From positions 1,364,001-1,428,000 of the forward strand of contig NC_083535.1 in assembly GCF_032362555.1 (NCBI RefSeq): DNA of 64,000 bases, read 5' to 3'. This document shows, in pieces, positions 36,701 through 50,404 of this stretch (the stretch's first letter is position 1; every line of letters begins with the position of its first letter). Below the pieces are notes generated by a model that saw nothing but the letters and a program-made list of their open reading frames with translations, was not told where the DNA came from and ran no database searches. Position numbers and translations under genes: made by a program. The stretch is from Amyelois transitella. Lineage: Eukaryota > Arthropoda > Insecta > Lepidoptera > Pyralidae.

Positions 36701-38723
36701 CTGGGTCTTCAGCTACCTACATACCAGATTTCATGGTAATCGGTTCAGTAGTTTTTGCGTGAAAGAGGAACAAACATCCATACAAACTTTCGCCTTTATA
36801 ATAGTAGTAGGATAAAACTCGATAGATTTTCTTGCTTTAGTACCTATCATACCTACCCCTCCGGGAAAGAGGCGTGATTTTATGTATGTATGTATGTAGT
36901 ACCTATCATTCTTCTCTTTCTTCTTTTGAATTAGATTTTGTTGCCTGGAAGAGATAGCATAATGCGATAAGGCAGCCTTATGTAGCCTTAGCATAAATTT
37001 TAAGGATAAATAAATAATTTTTATAATTATGTATGTGCATTTTATCTATTTTTGGGACATTTCAGCTGACGGCGAACGCAAGTCTGCTTGCGGCGTGTGC
37101 GGCGCACGGCTAGGTCCTGGCGTTGCGCAGGCGCACTTCTTGCAAGAACTTCAACATCTCTACAGCTTGAGTGCTCTGCCAAGAGACGCTGCGCCGGCGA
37201 CGCATTCTCTGCACCATCAGGATGAAGATGCTCGATGGGAGGTCAGTAATTTAAAGTACGATAGTCAGAAAGATAGTTTGCATAAAGTGTTGTAGTGGGT
37301 CAGTTTATTAATTTGATGTGACATAATTATTTTGTCACTCTTATATCGTGGTCTCTGGTCAAAGCCGGTCCTAACGGTGTCGTCCAGGAGAGCCTTGGGT
37401 CCGTTATGGGCGGACATAGGGTCTTCGTTGCGAAAATGTTTGGAGAAAGCTGAAGAAGATAACATAACTGTTCTGAATGATGAAAATTGATTTTTGAAAA
37501 TACAAAACATGTATTGTCAGCGGGAATATATTACAGAGTGACAACGAGAGAAGTTGAAGGAATTCATTAATTATTTTTTTGTTCGCAGACATATCAACGT
37601 ATTCGAGCGAACAGACAACGACGACTGAAGCTGCGCACACGCAAGCGCCACCATACGGTGGAAAGCATGCTGGGTTACGACCTGGAGGAAGAGAGACGAG
37701 AGGAGAGGCCTCGGGAGTCCAGGACTTATGACGCGGAAGATGAGCCCGTGGATGTGGAGGGGGATTCGCTGGGATGGCCTGAGGGGCCCATCAATGTTGA
37801 TGGTAAGTGTAAAACAAGTAGCATACAGATATACTATACCGGATTATTACAATTATTGATTTTTACACAATCTTTCACCCATATAATTTGTAACAACGCG
37901 AGATTTTAACTATATGCATACCAAATTTCATATTGGTGTATTCAACTGTTGTTTATTTGGAATCGGATAATCAATTTTTTTTATTTATTTTTTTTATTTA
38001 TTTTGACACAAACAGTCATAAGAAACAAATAAGTACAATAATACAGTTTTAAAAAGATAGACCAAACAGTGTCGAGCAAACCTTGAGAGAGTTTTGACAA
38101 CCAAACCAACAAATGTATAATTGCAGAAAAAGACCAACGCACCGAGGGTGAGAAGCTGCACCTCAACTACGTGGAAGACCTGGAGATCTCCAGCACCAAC
38201 GACGCCATGCAATCGCCAGAACGCGTGAGGTATTTTTTCTCTTAGACCCCGTGCCGTAGGATCATTCGTTGTAAAAAATAATTAAAATATAGATGTGAAC
38301 TACGATGGACCTCCCAAAATAGGCAATATTAGGTGATTGTTTGCTAAGGAATTAATATAAGAATGAAAAATATACTTACTTTAGACTAGTACTGAAAAAG
38401 ACTTTTGGTTTCACAATGATACCAATGGTAACTATAACTAAACCAACGTTTGTCCTGTTTGAAACAAACAAAACTTATAGTTTAATAAGATAATCTTCCA
38501 CAGGATTGAAACGCCCAAACCCCTCTCGCTGGAATGCCCTTCAAAGGCCACGGAGTCGTCAGAAAGGCCTGCGGAGGTGTCCACTTCAGAGGCCTGGTCC
38601 GGAGCCCCTCCTCCGCCAGCCACCGACTCCTGGCCCGCGCTGGCTGCGGAGGCCTACCTCCAGGCCGCTAGGCACAAGATGGAAGGAGAAAACCTGCCTT
38701 CATCTACTGATTCTAGGAATTAA
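33771..38723 (+). CDS. RNF220-like protein lacking the RING finger
   Basis: Six coding exons: 33771-33950, 35866-36028, 37066-37241, 37589-37802, 38127-38229, 38504-38723 (1056 nt, 351 aa, all phases consistent). The start at 33771 follows a splice acceptor at 33755 and CCACCATT. Matches to vertebrate RNF220 in order: APQFLHP...GCGAFRP (aa 9-26); a C-x2-C-x11-H zinc-binding-like segment (C123, C126, H138) followed by LQELQHL; YQRIRANRQRRLKLR (from 175); and the acidic AEDEPVDVEGD (222-232). Vertebrate RNF220 is a nuclear E3 ubiquitin ligase of about 566 aa with a C-terminal coiled coil and RING. Here the frame stops 73 codons into exon 38504 with neither. Either this lineage has a RING-less protein or an alternative 3' exon lies elsewhere. 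AATAAA at 39312 is a possible poly(A) signal. An alternative acceptor at 35862 would add one Gln. Confidence 0.85.
34624..34857 (+). mobile_element. SINE-S, best-preserved copy
   Basis: Intact A box TGGCGCAGCGG, B box GGTTCGAATCC and 3' end TTTGTCCCGTATATATTA. Within RNF220-like intron 2. Confidence 0.88.
35232..35395 (-). repeat. Rep-A with internal deletion
   Basis: Missing part of the body between the GACAGAGA and CAAGTTGCTAGCCCATCGCC blocks. Confidence 0.7.
35563..35829 (+). repeat. Rep-A with target-site duplication beside a splice acceptor
   Basis: Full-length insert flanked by TGTATGAAAACTTCTTA and TGTATGAAGACTTCTTA (one difference). Only about 25-30 nt separate the right-hand duplication from RNF220-like exon 3, so the original pyrimidine-rich intron end now lies beyond the insert. 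Confidence 0.85.
36029..36343 (+). repeat. Tandem duplication of RNF220-like exon 3 tail with splice donor
   Basis: The exon end CATGACTTCTTCTCTC and donor GTAAGTATCTG recur at 36162 and 36315 (spacing 133 and 153 bp), with matching upstream exon and downstream intron sequence (CAATGGTCTTGAGGATAGAA). Copy 2 keeps the protein frame for 21 codons with mostly silent changes, but has an in-frame TGA where the exon has CGA. Copy 3 is frameshifted. Confidence 0.9.
36472..36577 (-). repeat. Rep-B copy
   Basis: Reverse, tail to TTCGCTTCATCCAC. Confidence 0.75.
36611..36813 (-). mobile_element. Hel-2 Helitron-like element
   Basis: Both ends are recognisable: CTAGAGGCCGCCCGCGACTT on the left and TTTATAATAGTAGTAGGA on the right. 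Nearly identical to the copy at 43685, so recently active. Confidence 0.7.
36855..36898 (+). repeat. Rep-B 3' tip
   Basis: Last 45 bp of Rep-B next to the Hel-2 copy. Confidence 0.6.
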
Positions 38724-40616
38724 GAGCATTTTTGCATCAAGCACCTTTACTTTTATGCCCTTCAAGACGTTGAATTATAAGAAGCCTCTGACTGCGAACT
38801 ACTCTCATTCCTTGCTCTTCACCTAACCCAGAGAAGTCCAGGGATGTGTTTACATCACAGGTTTAGAATAATAAGAAGCCTGCTGACTGCGAACAACTCT
38901 AACCTAACCTAACCTAACCCAGAGAAGTCCAGTGAGGTGTTCAGATCACAGGTTTGATCTGCCGCCGGCCCTCAAAACCCAGGATGGAAGAAAAAATGTA
39001 CCTTCTACCGCTGTTGTGTTTATCCGATTAAATCTAATTGTTATTGCGGCTTCTGGGATAACTACAAACTCCTTACTTTTAAAATTTTACGGGCAGTATT
39101 GTTCAAGTAGTGTGTTCAAAATGTCTGCCTTTGCAGTGTGCATATCTTCTTGAATTACTTCATTACCTTTTCTCTCTTCCTTTACCTCTTTTTTCGCGGT
39201 AGAATTACTGTAAACTAATTGACACTTGAGTAGGTACTAAAATTAAAATGCATTCATATCCTTTTAAGTAATTATCTAATCATTGTGTATAGAATTTAAA
39301 ATATATATTATAATAAAATGCATCGTTATATTGAATAGGTACTACTCTTTTATTGATGCAAGTGTATTAGCAACAACCTCCAAACAAGTTCGGGAGGTAT
39401 TTTTCTTGTTGTATATCTGTACTAGTAAGTACTTAATAATTTTGTGGTTTTAGCTAAAATTGTATAAAAGTAACATAGATTGTGTATCGTTTAAAAAAAA
39501 AGAGAAACAAAATTGAAATAAAAATAATGAAGCGCATCTAAAACTAACGCTAGAAATGTACTATTATAGTTTTGGAAATTGTCCCATTATTTATCTCAAA
39601 ATATAATAGATAATTAATTATAATTACACTTAAAAAATCTGCATGCATGTAAAAATCTGTTTTAATTATAATGTAAATAACAATGTAACAATGTTTTAAT
39701 GATAGATTCGTTTAAAAATTCTTATTAGTGTTAAGTTTGTGTTTATTACATTATTAACGATCATCGGAAAATTTTAGTGTTTCTAAAGTTAATTCAGTCA
39801 ATAATTGTAAACAATTTTCTCGATAACCATAATGGCGGAAGATTTGTGGAAAGTTTTATTTGTTTTAATTAAAAACAAAAATAATTAAACTTTCTATAAA
39901 TGGTCAACACTCACTATTTAAATTAATCTGGCTAATAATCAGATTTCCTAAGATTATTTTATACTTTATTCCCGGTCGTTATACAAACATGCTTTGTAAT
40001 AAAGAGCATTAGCTTATTATATGTAATTTATACTAATATTAGTAGTGTTAAGCAGATCAGTTGTTAACCTCTATGTGTAAATAAACGTTGTCAAATTTTA
40101 TTCAATGACAGACATTTGTATGATGTTGATCATCAGAACATTTATTTTCTCCGTTTAAATGGTGACGAGACCAAATGATTGACTGATTCCCAAAAAAAAA
40201 TCCCATCATTTGATCAAGAAAACTCCTAAAGTCATTATTTCATGAAGCGAAATCACCACGTTCATTCAATAAAACTTTAGTCTCTGGTCATTTTATTGCG
40301 CTACCCTCAGTTGACGGTGTGACTATACTGCAATGTGTATAATTTCCCTCTAGTTTCATGTCTTGTGCAATCTAATTACATACTAGATTCAAATCACACC
40401 CCTTTCCTGAAAGCGTAAGGAAGTAAAAGAAGGTAAATTATAAATAAAACATCGGCATAATGTAAAAAAAATCTCTGTATTATGCCCAACCATTCACGTT
40501 CGGAAAAGCAATTGATTTTGGACGTAACAATCAGATACACGATCACCCGCAGCCGAACAGTTGTATATAAATTGATAAAGCAGATCATCTTGCCGTGTAG
40601 CAATAATAACCTAAAG
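38724..40616. other. 3' flank and convergent intergenic region
   Basis: 3' UTR or flank of RNF220-like, then AT-rich spacer towards the oppositely transcribed gene ending near 40617. Contains a partial tandem duplication at 38772-38950 and a candidate AATAAA at 39312. A Rep-B-like remnant lies near 40390. Confidence 0.45.
38772..38955 (+). repeat. Imperfect tandem duplication with telomere-like CCTAA repeats
   Basis: AAGAAGCCT..CTGACTGCGAA and CCCAGAGAAGTCCAG occur twice, about 105 bp apart. The second unit also contains four copies of CCTAA, the complement of the insect telomere motif TTAGG, at about 38901-38920. Confidence 0.65.
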
Positions 40617-40622
40617 TTTATT
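40617..40622 (-). terminator. Candidate poly(A) signal of the 16-exon gene
   Basis: AATAAA on the minus strand, 282 nt downstream of the stop codon at 40904. Confidence 0.35.
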
Positions 40623-40903
40623 AGACGCTAGACTACTTTTCCTATAGAGCTAATCCTAGAAGCTCTTACCGCGCTCGAGAATATTCGCGCGCGGGAGAAG
40701 CATTGTGTCGAACGCGACGCTAACGCCATCTATTATCTAGTTTAAAAAAACGCAAACGTAGCGACGATAGACGAATTAGATTGGTCTACTGGGCGACGGT
40801 AGTCTACGAGGCGAGTGTGAAGGACGATAATTTTATTGTCCATAGTTGTCAAGTCCGATGCAACGCAGAATTTAGTTCGCAGAACTAGCGCCAGGCGGCA
40901 GCT

Positions 40904-43900
40904 TTACTGCTGGGGGTCCCCCACGTTGAGCCTGTTGGTGGAGTGCCGGTAGGGGTTCTCGCTGGTGGAGGCTGAAGACCGGAGCACCGTTTGTTCCGCG
41001 TCGGCTTGGGCCCCGTATTCTTGTACAACCTTGGAAATGAGCAGATCGTTGTTATTTATTATACACATACACACATACACATGGTCAAGTCTATATCCCT
41101 TGCGGGGCAGACAGAGCCAACAGTCTTGAAAGACTAAATGACCACGTTCAGCCACTTGGCTTAATGATAGAATTGAAATTCAACTAGTGACAGGTTGCTT
41201 GCCCATCGCCTAAAAAGAATCCCAAGTTTGTAAGCCTATCCCTTAGTCGCCTTTTACAACATCCATGGGAACAGATGGAGTGGTCCTATTCTTTTTTGTA
41301 TTGGTGCCGGGAACCACACGGCATTATACTTACCTAAATAAAGATAATATCACGCCTCATCCCCGGATGGATAGGCAAAGACATCTTACCAGTTACAACG
41401 GTCTGTACCTTACTACATACTTTTACTGTTTCATCCTCATGCATCAATCTTTTTAAGCAAATTCGTCCTTGAAGAAACAATACTTCCACTCCTACGCCGC
41501 ACCGGCTCTCCACTACGTCCATTTTACGAATTTTGGCCTACCGCCCCCCGTAGCGTGGCACGCGGGACGCCCTTTTCATCACGCAAAACCTATCGTTCAC
41601 GTAATCATAAAAAGCGAAACAGCGTTAGTTTATCGCGAGACAAAAAAGGAGTCGCGCGTGCCGTATATACCGCTTTAAAAAAAAATTACATCAAAAACTC
41701 ACCCTCCTTATATGGTCTTCCCTATCAGCCAGCTCCCTAGACAGCTCATCCCTCCTCTGCTCCAGTTCGGGATCTCTGTGGCCGTCCTTGATGCACTTGT
41801 CCACGTATTCAAACTCCCGGTACAGCGCCGCGTACTCGGCCAGACTCTGCTTCGCCTCCTGACTCCCGCCGAGACCTTTGGACGTGGCGCCGTCGTGGTC
41901 CTCCCGATTCGTGGCTAGACTGCTTCACAAACAATCGTTGTTGATGTCGTTTTATAAAACCAGTTAACTCCTTAAATGTCACGTTGAGCTGTTTGGCTTG
42001 ATGATGGAATTGAGATTATATTTCTTTTTTTTTCTATTTATTTTATTTTTAATTAATCTGAACAATGTATTCTCTCGTCCACATTCTATTCTAAGATTGG
42101 ATATTTGTGAAGTTGACGTTGTTGAAGAAAATGCTGCAGTGCAGTTTGTTACCGCTTCTTCTGCACTGACGCCTTGGAAGCAGCAGTAAACTTAGTATTA
42201 AGTAATTTATTTGACGTCAACCAATGTTGTGAAACCAAAAGATTTGACAATTATTAAGCGATATGAAGTATCCTATAATAATGAATAAAAATTTTGAATT
42301 CGAATTTGAGATTCAAATAGCGGGAAAGACTTCCCGTGCTTAGCAGACGCTAGCACATCGCCTTAAGGAATCCATAGCTAAACACGCAAACTACATGAAT
42401 AATTTGGCGCATAGCCTTATCTGACACAAGAAAAAAGAAAGAAATAATCATTTTTTTTTCTTCTTTCTTTCTTTCTTTCTTTCTAAGTAAAGAGTAAACG
42501 TGCTAAAGGCGGTAGATTACTCCAGAACTAATGTAACCACACAGCCAAATCATGGCAATCACTCACTTGTACATAGAAGTGTAGAAGTAATGCGGCCTGC
42601 TGATCGCCCTCAGGAACCTGGGCACCATGCCGTCCCCCTCGCGGTAGAGGGTTAGCAGCCGGTTGAAGGACATGTTGAACTTGTAAGACGGCAGACGGAC
42701 AAGCCTGCGGCCCAGTTGGATCGCGTTTATCTCCTTGTTGTCTATTGTTGGTTGCTGGAAATTATGATAGTTAAATGTATTATTGTGTGCTGTGTGATGT
42801 GTGGTTCCCGGCACCAATACAAAAAAAAAGAATAGGACCACTCGCATGAAGAGAGTTATGAATGTGGATGAAGCGAAGGATATATGCAGAGATCGTGGCA
42901 AGTGGAAAGAGGTGGTCTCTGCCTACCCCTCCGGGAAAGAGGCGTGATTTTATGTATGTATGTATGTATGTACCACTCGCATCTCGTTCCCATGGATGTC
43001 GTAAAAGGCGACTAAGGGAAAGGCTTATAAACTTAGGATTCTTCTTTTAGGCGATGGGCTAGCAACCTGTCACTATTTGAATCTTAATTCTATCTTAAAG
43101 CCAAATAACTGAACGTGGCCTATCAGTCTTTTCAAAAATGTTGGCTCTGTCTAGCCCGCAAGGGATATAGACGTGACTATATGTATGTATGTATTATTGT
43201 GTACAAGCTTTCGAGCGGGCTTCGCTCGCGTGGTATTTCCAGAAAAAATAGGCTACGCTTCTTCTTGTACCTCCTGGCTTCAGTCCCAATTGCATCCCAT
43301 GCCTTCGACCTGGAATCCGGGATTTTACACAAACCGACTCCCATCCGACCTCCGCAACCTTTGCAGGTAAACCTTACCCTTATAGGATCGACCATGGTTA
43401 CAAATCCAGTTGCCTGAATGTACAGGTTTCCTCGCTATGTAAAAGAATAAGTTGGCTATGCTTGACTTTGGATAATTATCTAACTGCTATGCGACTAAAC
43501 TTCTGGACCAAATTTGACGAAATTTTACAATAATATAGGTAATATTATTGCAAAATTACATCAAGCTTGTTCAGCAGTTTAGTCGCGAAAGCGCACCAGT
43601 TCAGTTTCAGGAGATTATTCCTTCTCTTTCATTCATTAGTAAAAGTTACCCTAGATGAATATGTAGTAGTAAATATGAAATACTAGAGGCCGCCCGCGAC
43701 TTCGTCCGCATGGAAACCCTATCAATCCCGCGGGAACACTGGGATAAAAAGTAGCCTATGTGTTATTCTGGGTCTTCAGCTACCTACATACCAAATTTCA
43801 TGGTAATCGGTTCAGTAGTTTTTGCGTGAAAGAGTAACAAACATCCATACATCCATACAAACTTTCGCCTTTATAATAGTAGTAGGATTTTTTATAAACT

Positions 43901-46900
43901 CACCACTGCAGTAGTTCTTGCATGACCATAAGTGGGGAGGTGACCCAGACCTACAAAAAAAAACAAATGATTTCTTGGTCAATTTTACTCTATTTGACGG
44001 CCAATCATCTGAATCATTCTGTTGTTTCATTATAAGTTCCTCGGTCGCATCAGATAATCTCAGTCTCATGAGAAACTCAGACACTCCGTCTTGGTGTCTC
44101 ATCAGACAATTACTTTGTTTTCGCCCGTAGATAGCTTGAATTGCCCTTTTCGTAGAAAAAAAGTAGTTTGTATATCCGATGCTGCTCCCCAAAGCAGTAG
44201 GAAGACCATGCGTCATTGAACTATGAAAATCTTATATGTATTTTTATTATATTAAGTAGGTCTGAGAATCGGCTAACATCTCTTTTACAAACCCCTTAGT
44301 TAAGCTAAGCTAAGGTTTGTCCACCCTTAACATTTTTTTTAACTAGAAATTACTTAAAAAATATTTATATGGCAAAACAACGTTTGCCGGGACAACTAGT
44401 AATAATACTTATAATAACTTCTACGTATTCAATTTATATTCTCACGCGAACCTCTCAAAAATCCGTGGTGTATAGACCAGAGATATCCAAATGGAGACAT
44501 AATAATAAAATGATAAAACGTGGTGATGGAGTGGTGATGAACTCACCCATATGATGAGCGATGGTGAGCGGTATACCAGAGAGCGGCTGTTGTATTTTGA
44601 CGCCATTCAAAACCTGCAAAAAGATAAGTACATACATACATACATAAAATCACGCCTCTTTCCCGGAGGGGTAGGCAGAGACCACATCTTTCCTTTTGCC
44701 ACGATCTCTGCATACTTCCTTCGCTTCATCCACATTCATAACTCACTTCATGCAAGCTCGGCGGTTTCGGGTACCTACTCTTGACCTGACCCTTTACCAG
44801 GACGTCCTTAATTTGATCAAGATACATTCGTCTAGGCCAGTTATATTTGATTATATTACCTGTATAATTAAACAGTTCTAGTATTATTAAACATCCTCTG
44901 TCTACCCCGCAAGGGATAAAGACGTGATTATATAATTGAATGAATGAATGACCTTTATAATTGTTCATATATATAATACATACAAACATACAAAAAATTA
45001 CGCCTCTTTCCCGGAGGTGTAGGCTGAGACTACGTCTTTCCACTTGCCACGATCTCTGCATTCTTCCTTCGCTTCATACACATTCATGCAAGCTCGGCGG
45101 TTTCGGGCACTATTGACCTGACCCTTGTTCATATACCCTGTGTAATATTAAACATATATACCTACCTGTTGTATGTTAACACCTATATTATGCGACGGAG
45201 CAGTACTCTTGCTGACGACAAAAGGTATGTTGGTGTGGTTCGCCGTGACCTGGTAGTACTGCATGCGGGCCTGCTTCATCTGCGACGCGACGGTCGGGAG
45301 TTCATATCGGCGGCTCCGATACTTGATACGGTGGGGGTGTTTCGTGTGACTTTCCTAGGAATAATACCATAAATTTGACCTCAATCCTATAAAACGCTTT
45401 AGACAACTTTAGGTGTCTATGGAAATGTAGGCAACCTTCTTTATTTTTATTTAATTATTAATTGTATAATATAAATATTGACAGGCAAAGCCAGTTGGCA
45501 TACATATGCATAGCAACGGTTGCCATGACTTGGTTTGGTGAGCGAAAAATATCAGATTTTTAATGGAAAATATTTTTATTTGATTTCCGAAAATATTGTC
45601 TTTTTCATTTGACTTTTCTCTCCTCTGTTCACCTTCTGTCTTCTTTAGTATATATTATACAGTATATTCCCGAACTTACCACTATAAGTACTTTCTATAG
45701 AAAACCTGAATAAGATTGCCAGGAAAGCTACGAAAAATGATGTGGGAATAGATAACCTCTAAATTATTATAATTGGTAGTCCCTGGTACTAGATATTAGA
45801 TATGTATGTCTCAATACGAACGTCCAGTTAGTTTCCAAAGTGCGTTCCGTAAAACATACTCCACCTCTCCTATAGAGACCAGTGAAAAGAAATGATGTCC
45901 CAGAAACGAGGAAAATCAGTAAAAAAAAAGCGATAATGATCATTAATGATTCTTACCTTTTTCATCGGTGTCATCGAAGCATTGCGCACGTCTGAAGTTT
46001 CAGTTTGATTTACGACACCCCGACCTACAGAAAAATATGACATTCACATGTATGTAACATCTTAGAAACTTTAATTGCAGGTATGATTGACATCTTCTTT
46101 CAAATTGTAGCGGGAGCGATGATTCGGCTCGACCGCCGCCAAAGGGTAGATCTTCCGCCCGGCTAGATGAGAGTCAAAATGACGGGTGTACCCCGGGAAT
46201 TAAATTGTATATCAAAAAAAATTTACCTGAAGCATACTTTTATGTTCCTTGTTTAAGATTTTGAGATAAATAGAGGTACTCAGGGGCATAAAGAACATAT
46301 TATATAGCTTTTCATATTATAGGATAGGGTAAAAACGGTTTAGTTGACAGCTCGTCATTTTAGGTATTTCGGCATTATCTTAATACGTCACATTATTATC
46401 TCGTCTCTTGACTTAACTAGACAACATCTCCTACTGGTCTCATGCTGTATTTCGTCACTTTCGCAAAAGAGAATATGTGCGAGACAAATTACACAGATAG
46501 AGTTAGCCTCGAAGTAAATTCGAAACTTGCGTTACGAGATACTAACCCAACGATATTATAATTATTATATTAATATTAATACACATATAAACATCCAAGA
46601 CCCCAGCCAATCAGAAAGTTTGTTACGCATCATGTCCTGGTCGGGGTTCGAACCCGGGACAAGCGCACTACCGCTGCGCCACAGAGGCCGTTTAAATGTA
46701 TAGAATGTATGAAATTGCATTAGTGCCGTCGCGTCACCACTAGGTGGCGCTGATCAAATCACATACCTACAAATTCGCGTTTACTTGCTCGACGCGTTTG
46801 ATCGAGTAATACTCGCACCAACCCCTCTGTTACCTTGTCAAGTCAAACAACTGCATTACGCAAGTAAAACAGGACATCTGCGTCACAGTTTCATTACTTC

Positions 46901-49900
46901 TGCACATGTCATCGTTACCCTATGTTACTTAAATTGTACTTGTTCTTGTTTCCAAATAAAATATTTTTCATTTTAATTTTTTTTCAATATAAACCGTAGG
47001 TAACAATACCTTTCTTCTTTGGCGCCTGCCTCATCGGGCTGGTCCTTTGGTCCACCACATTCCCCCGGCAGTGGTCCTTGTTGAACAATTCCACCACCGA
47101 CCTCTCCTCGGGTATAGATGGAGCTGTTGAAAATTATAAATTTTTGTTATCTTACCAATTGACGCCGTGTGGTTCCCGGCACCAATAGAACCACTCCATC
47201 TCTCTCCCATGGATGTCGTAAAAGGCGACTAAAGGGTAGGCTTATAAACTTGGTATTCATCTTCTAGGCGATAGGCTAGCAACCAGTAACATTTGAATCT
47301 CAAGTCTATCATTAAGCCAAATAGCTGAACGTGGCCATTCAGTCTTTTCAAGACTGTTGGCTCTGTCTACCCCGCAAGGGATATAGACGTGACCATATGT
47401 ATGTATGTATGTAATATACAAATAGAATGAAACTGTTTCTAAAACTATGTTCGATCACCTTTTTGCCCCACGGGAAATAGATTAGAGCTCTAAGTAATGA
47501 ATGAAAAAGTAAGATTGCGCGTAAATATTCAATGAATACACAATATATTAAATACATAAAACACGTACTCTCCTTAAGTTTCTGATTGGTATTTCTCCTC
47601 AGTACCGGCGAAGACTCCGCCCGGTAACCACGCGCGGCTCTCGACTCGTCTGTATCAATCAATCAATCAACAATCAATCAGTCACTTATTGGCTGTACAG
47701 GCGTTGTCTCTGTCTTGTAAGATACAAATAAAGGCATCCGAAAAAATAAATTACACAGATTGAGTTAGCCTCGAAGTAAGGTCGAGACTTGTGTTACGAG
47801 ATACTAACTCAATGATACATACATACATATCACGTCACGGCTATACCTACCCCTTGCAGGGTATACAGAGCCAACAGTCTTGAAAAGACTGAAAGGCCAC
47901 GTTCAGCTATTTGGCTTAATGATGGAATTGAAGCCCATCGCCTACAAGAGGCTTCCCAAGTTATTAAACCTATCCATTAGTCGCCTTTTACGACGTCCAT
48001 GGGATGATACCATAAGATACCAACTCAATCTTATCACTAAATATTATAAAGTACCCCTATTTTGCATTGTGTATATAACTCATATAAATTGTAAACGGAT
48101 TTTCTGCCACTTTGAAATGTTGGAAAGAGAGATTTTCGAGGAAGGTTCACATTTTATAAATACTATGTACCCGTGCGAGGCCGGAGTATGCCCAGTATGC
48201 TCAAGTATCAAGTTTTATTATAATAAGTTTTCGCGTGACGCATAAAGAATAATTTAACCACATTAATGAATTTGGTATCGATCTGGCAACACCCCATCTT
48301 TTTTATTTCCAATAAACAGAATATGTACCCTAGTACAGATTTATTATGAGCATAGAGATGCCCATGTTCAAAACGGTGATAGACTTTGGTAAATTTAGAC
48401 ACGCCAAACACAGAACTTGTACAAACCTTTGGCCAAAGATTCCCGGGGCACATGCCTTCGTCGCGCCGGCGGAGATTTCGCATAATGCACGTTCTCAACT
48501 TTCTTGGGCGCTGTTGAACTGAAATTTAAATATAACATATGTACATACATACATATGGTCACGTCTATATCCCTTGCGGGGTAGACAGAGCCAACAGTCT
48601 TGAAAAGACTTAATGGCCAAATAAATATAAATAAACAAATATATACGGGACAAATAACACAGATTGAGTTAGCCTCGAAGTAAGTTCGAGACTTGTGTTA
48701 CGAGATACTAACTCAACGATACTATATTTTATAATAAATACTTAGATAGATAAACATGCAAGACCCAGACCAATCAGAGAAAGTTCGTTTCTCAACATGC
48801 CCTGACCGGGATTCGAACCCGGGACCTCCGGTATCACAGACAAGCGTATTACCGATGCGCCACAGAGGCCGTCAAATTTCAATAGGTACGCTCGCGTTCA
48901 TAATTGCAGTCATAGTTCGCAAAACGTTATAGCTTGCGGTCACCGCTGTCACTCACACATTAAGACGAATAACACAATAAACAACAATTCTTATAAGTGT
49001 TACAACTTAGTTGCTTACAAGAATTATAGTCACTAGTGTGTTATTACACCAAGTCCATTATATTACAATTTAATAATACAATAAGATGTTAATTATTACT
49101 CAATCGTTTTAATAATACTTTGTTTTTGAATCTTTAAATTTAAATGTATGTATATATATCTGTATATCATACTTATTTATTTGTTTTATTGGGTTACCGT
49201 GAAGCGTTGGGTAACGCGCCATCAAGAAGAGAGTAGCATAGAAAGTTTTATGCAAATAATGAGAGACGAAGATTTCTCGAGCGACAATTACCGTCTCTTT
49301 CTGTTTTCTTATATTATATGTCATAGAGTAATAAACTGTTTTACTTTGTTATCATTGTTATTAAAGACCGTATTCATTTGATGGAATATTTATTCTTTAT
49401 GCATGTGTAAATCTAGTGGAACCACAGTGCACGCTATTTCAACCCGTAAGAGTTTTAAAACTATGACTGCAGATATGAACGCGATCGTACACCATCATTT
49501 ATTATATACACCCTCGTTGAAGATCCGTGGATTACTAAGTACACCATCATCTCTTGATATATTTGTATTTATTTTTTAACAACCCCTAATATTTAAGTAC
49601 TTAGTACTAGACTTATATTTTCCTCAACACCAACGGATATAGTATAAAATGATTGACGAAAACTAACAAACTGATCACAATTTTGGAACGCAGGTAAAAT
49701 ATAGGTAGGTACATAACATCGCCGTTATTAATACTGCAGAGGCGTCTAAATCAATTAATTTGCTAACCTGTACTCATACGATGAGAGGAACATTACGAGA
49801 AAGCCCTTCACATTCTGGCAATTATGTAACAATGAACTAATATGGGTAAGATTCATACATACATACATACATATGGTCACGTCTATATAAGGACCAAGAT

Positions 49901-50251
49901 GATATAAAGACGATACATACATTAGCGATTTCTGGCTATACCCATGCATTACCTATACCTACTATATTTGTGGATGTCACTCACCACACCGTAGGCTGAT
50001 TGAAAACGTCTTCGCTCTCGGAAAACTCGGCAGGGTCAAGGTCCGAGCCGCAGCCGGCGTCCTGGGCGGTGGGCATCATCTGAATGGTCGCAATGCGCGA
50101 ACTTTTCCGTGAATTTCCAGCTAAAAATGAAACAGATTCTCTGACAGTTGATGACAAGATCCTCGAGAGCGCAAGCGATGAAAATTGGTAACTTCAAAAA
50201 TCTTTAAGACTTTTGTCCATCAGCGCGCGATACGATCTCTCTCTCTCTCTA

Positions 50252-50284
<33 letters not shown>

Positions 50285-50361
50285 CCTCTCTCTCTCCCCT
50301 CTCTCTCTCTCCCCCCTCTCTCTCCCCTCTCTCTCTCTCCCCCCTCTCTCTCCCCTCTCTC

Positions 50362-50404
<43 letters not shown>

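Noticed and set aside
42563..42901. Open frame extending exon 42754-42567 upstream
   Set aside because: The extra part is Rep-A read backwards (the recurring MVLFFF..VPGTT translation); the exon begins at 42754.
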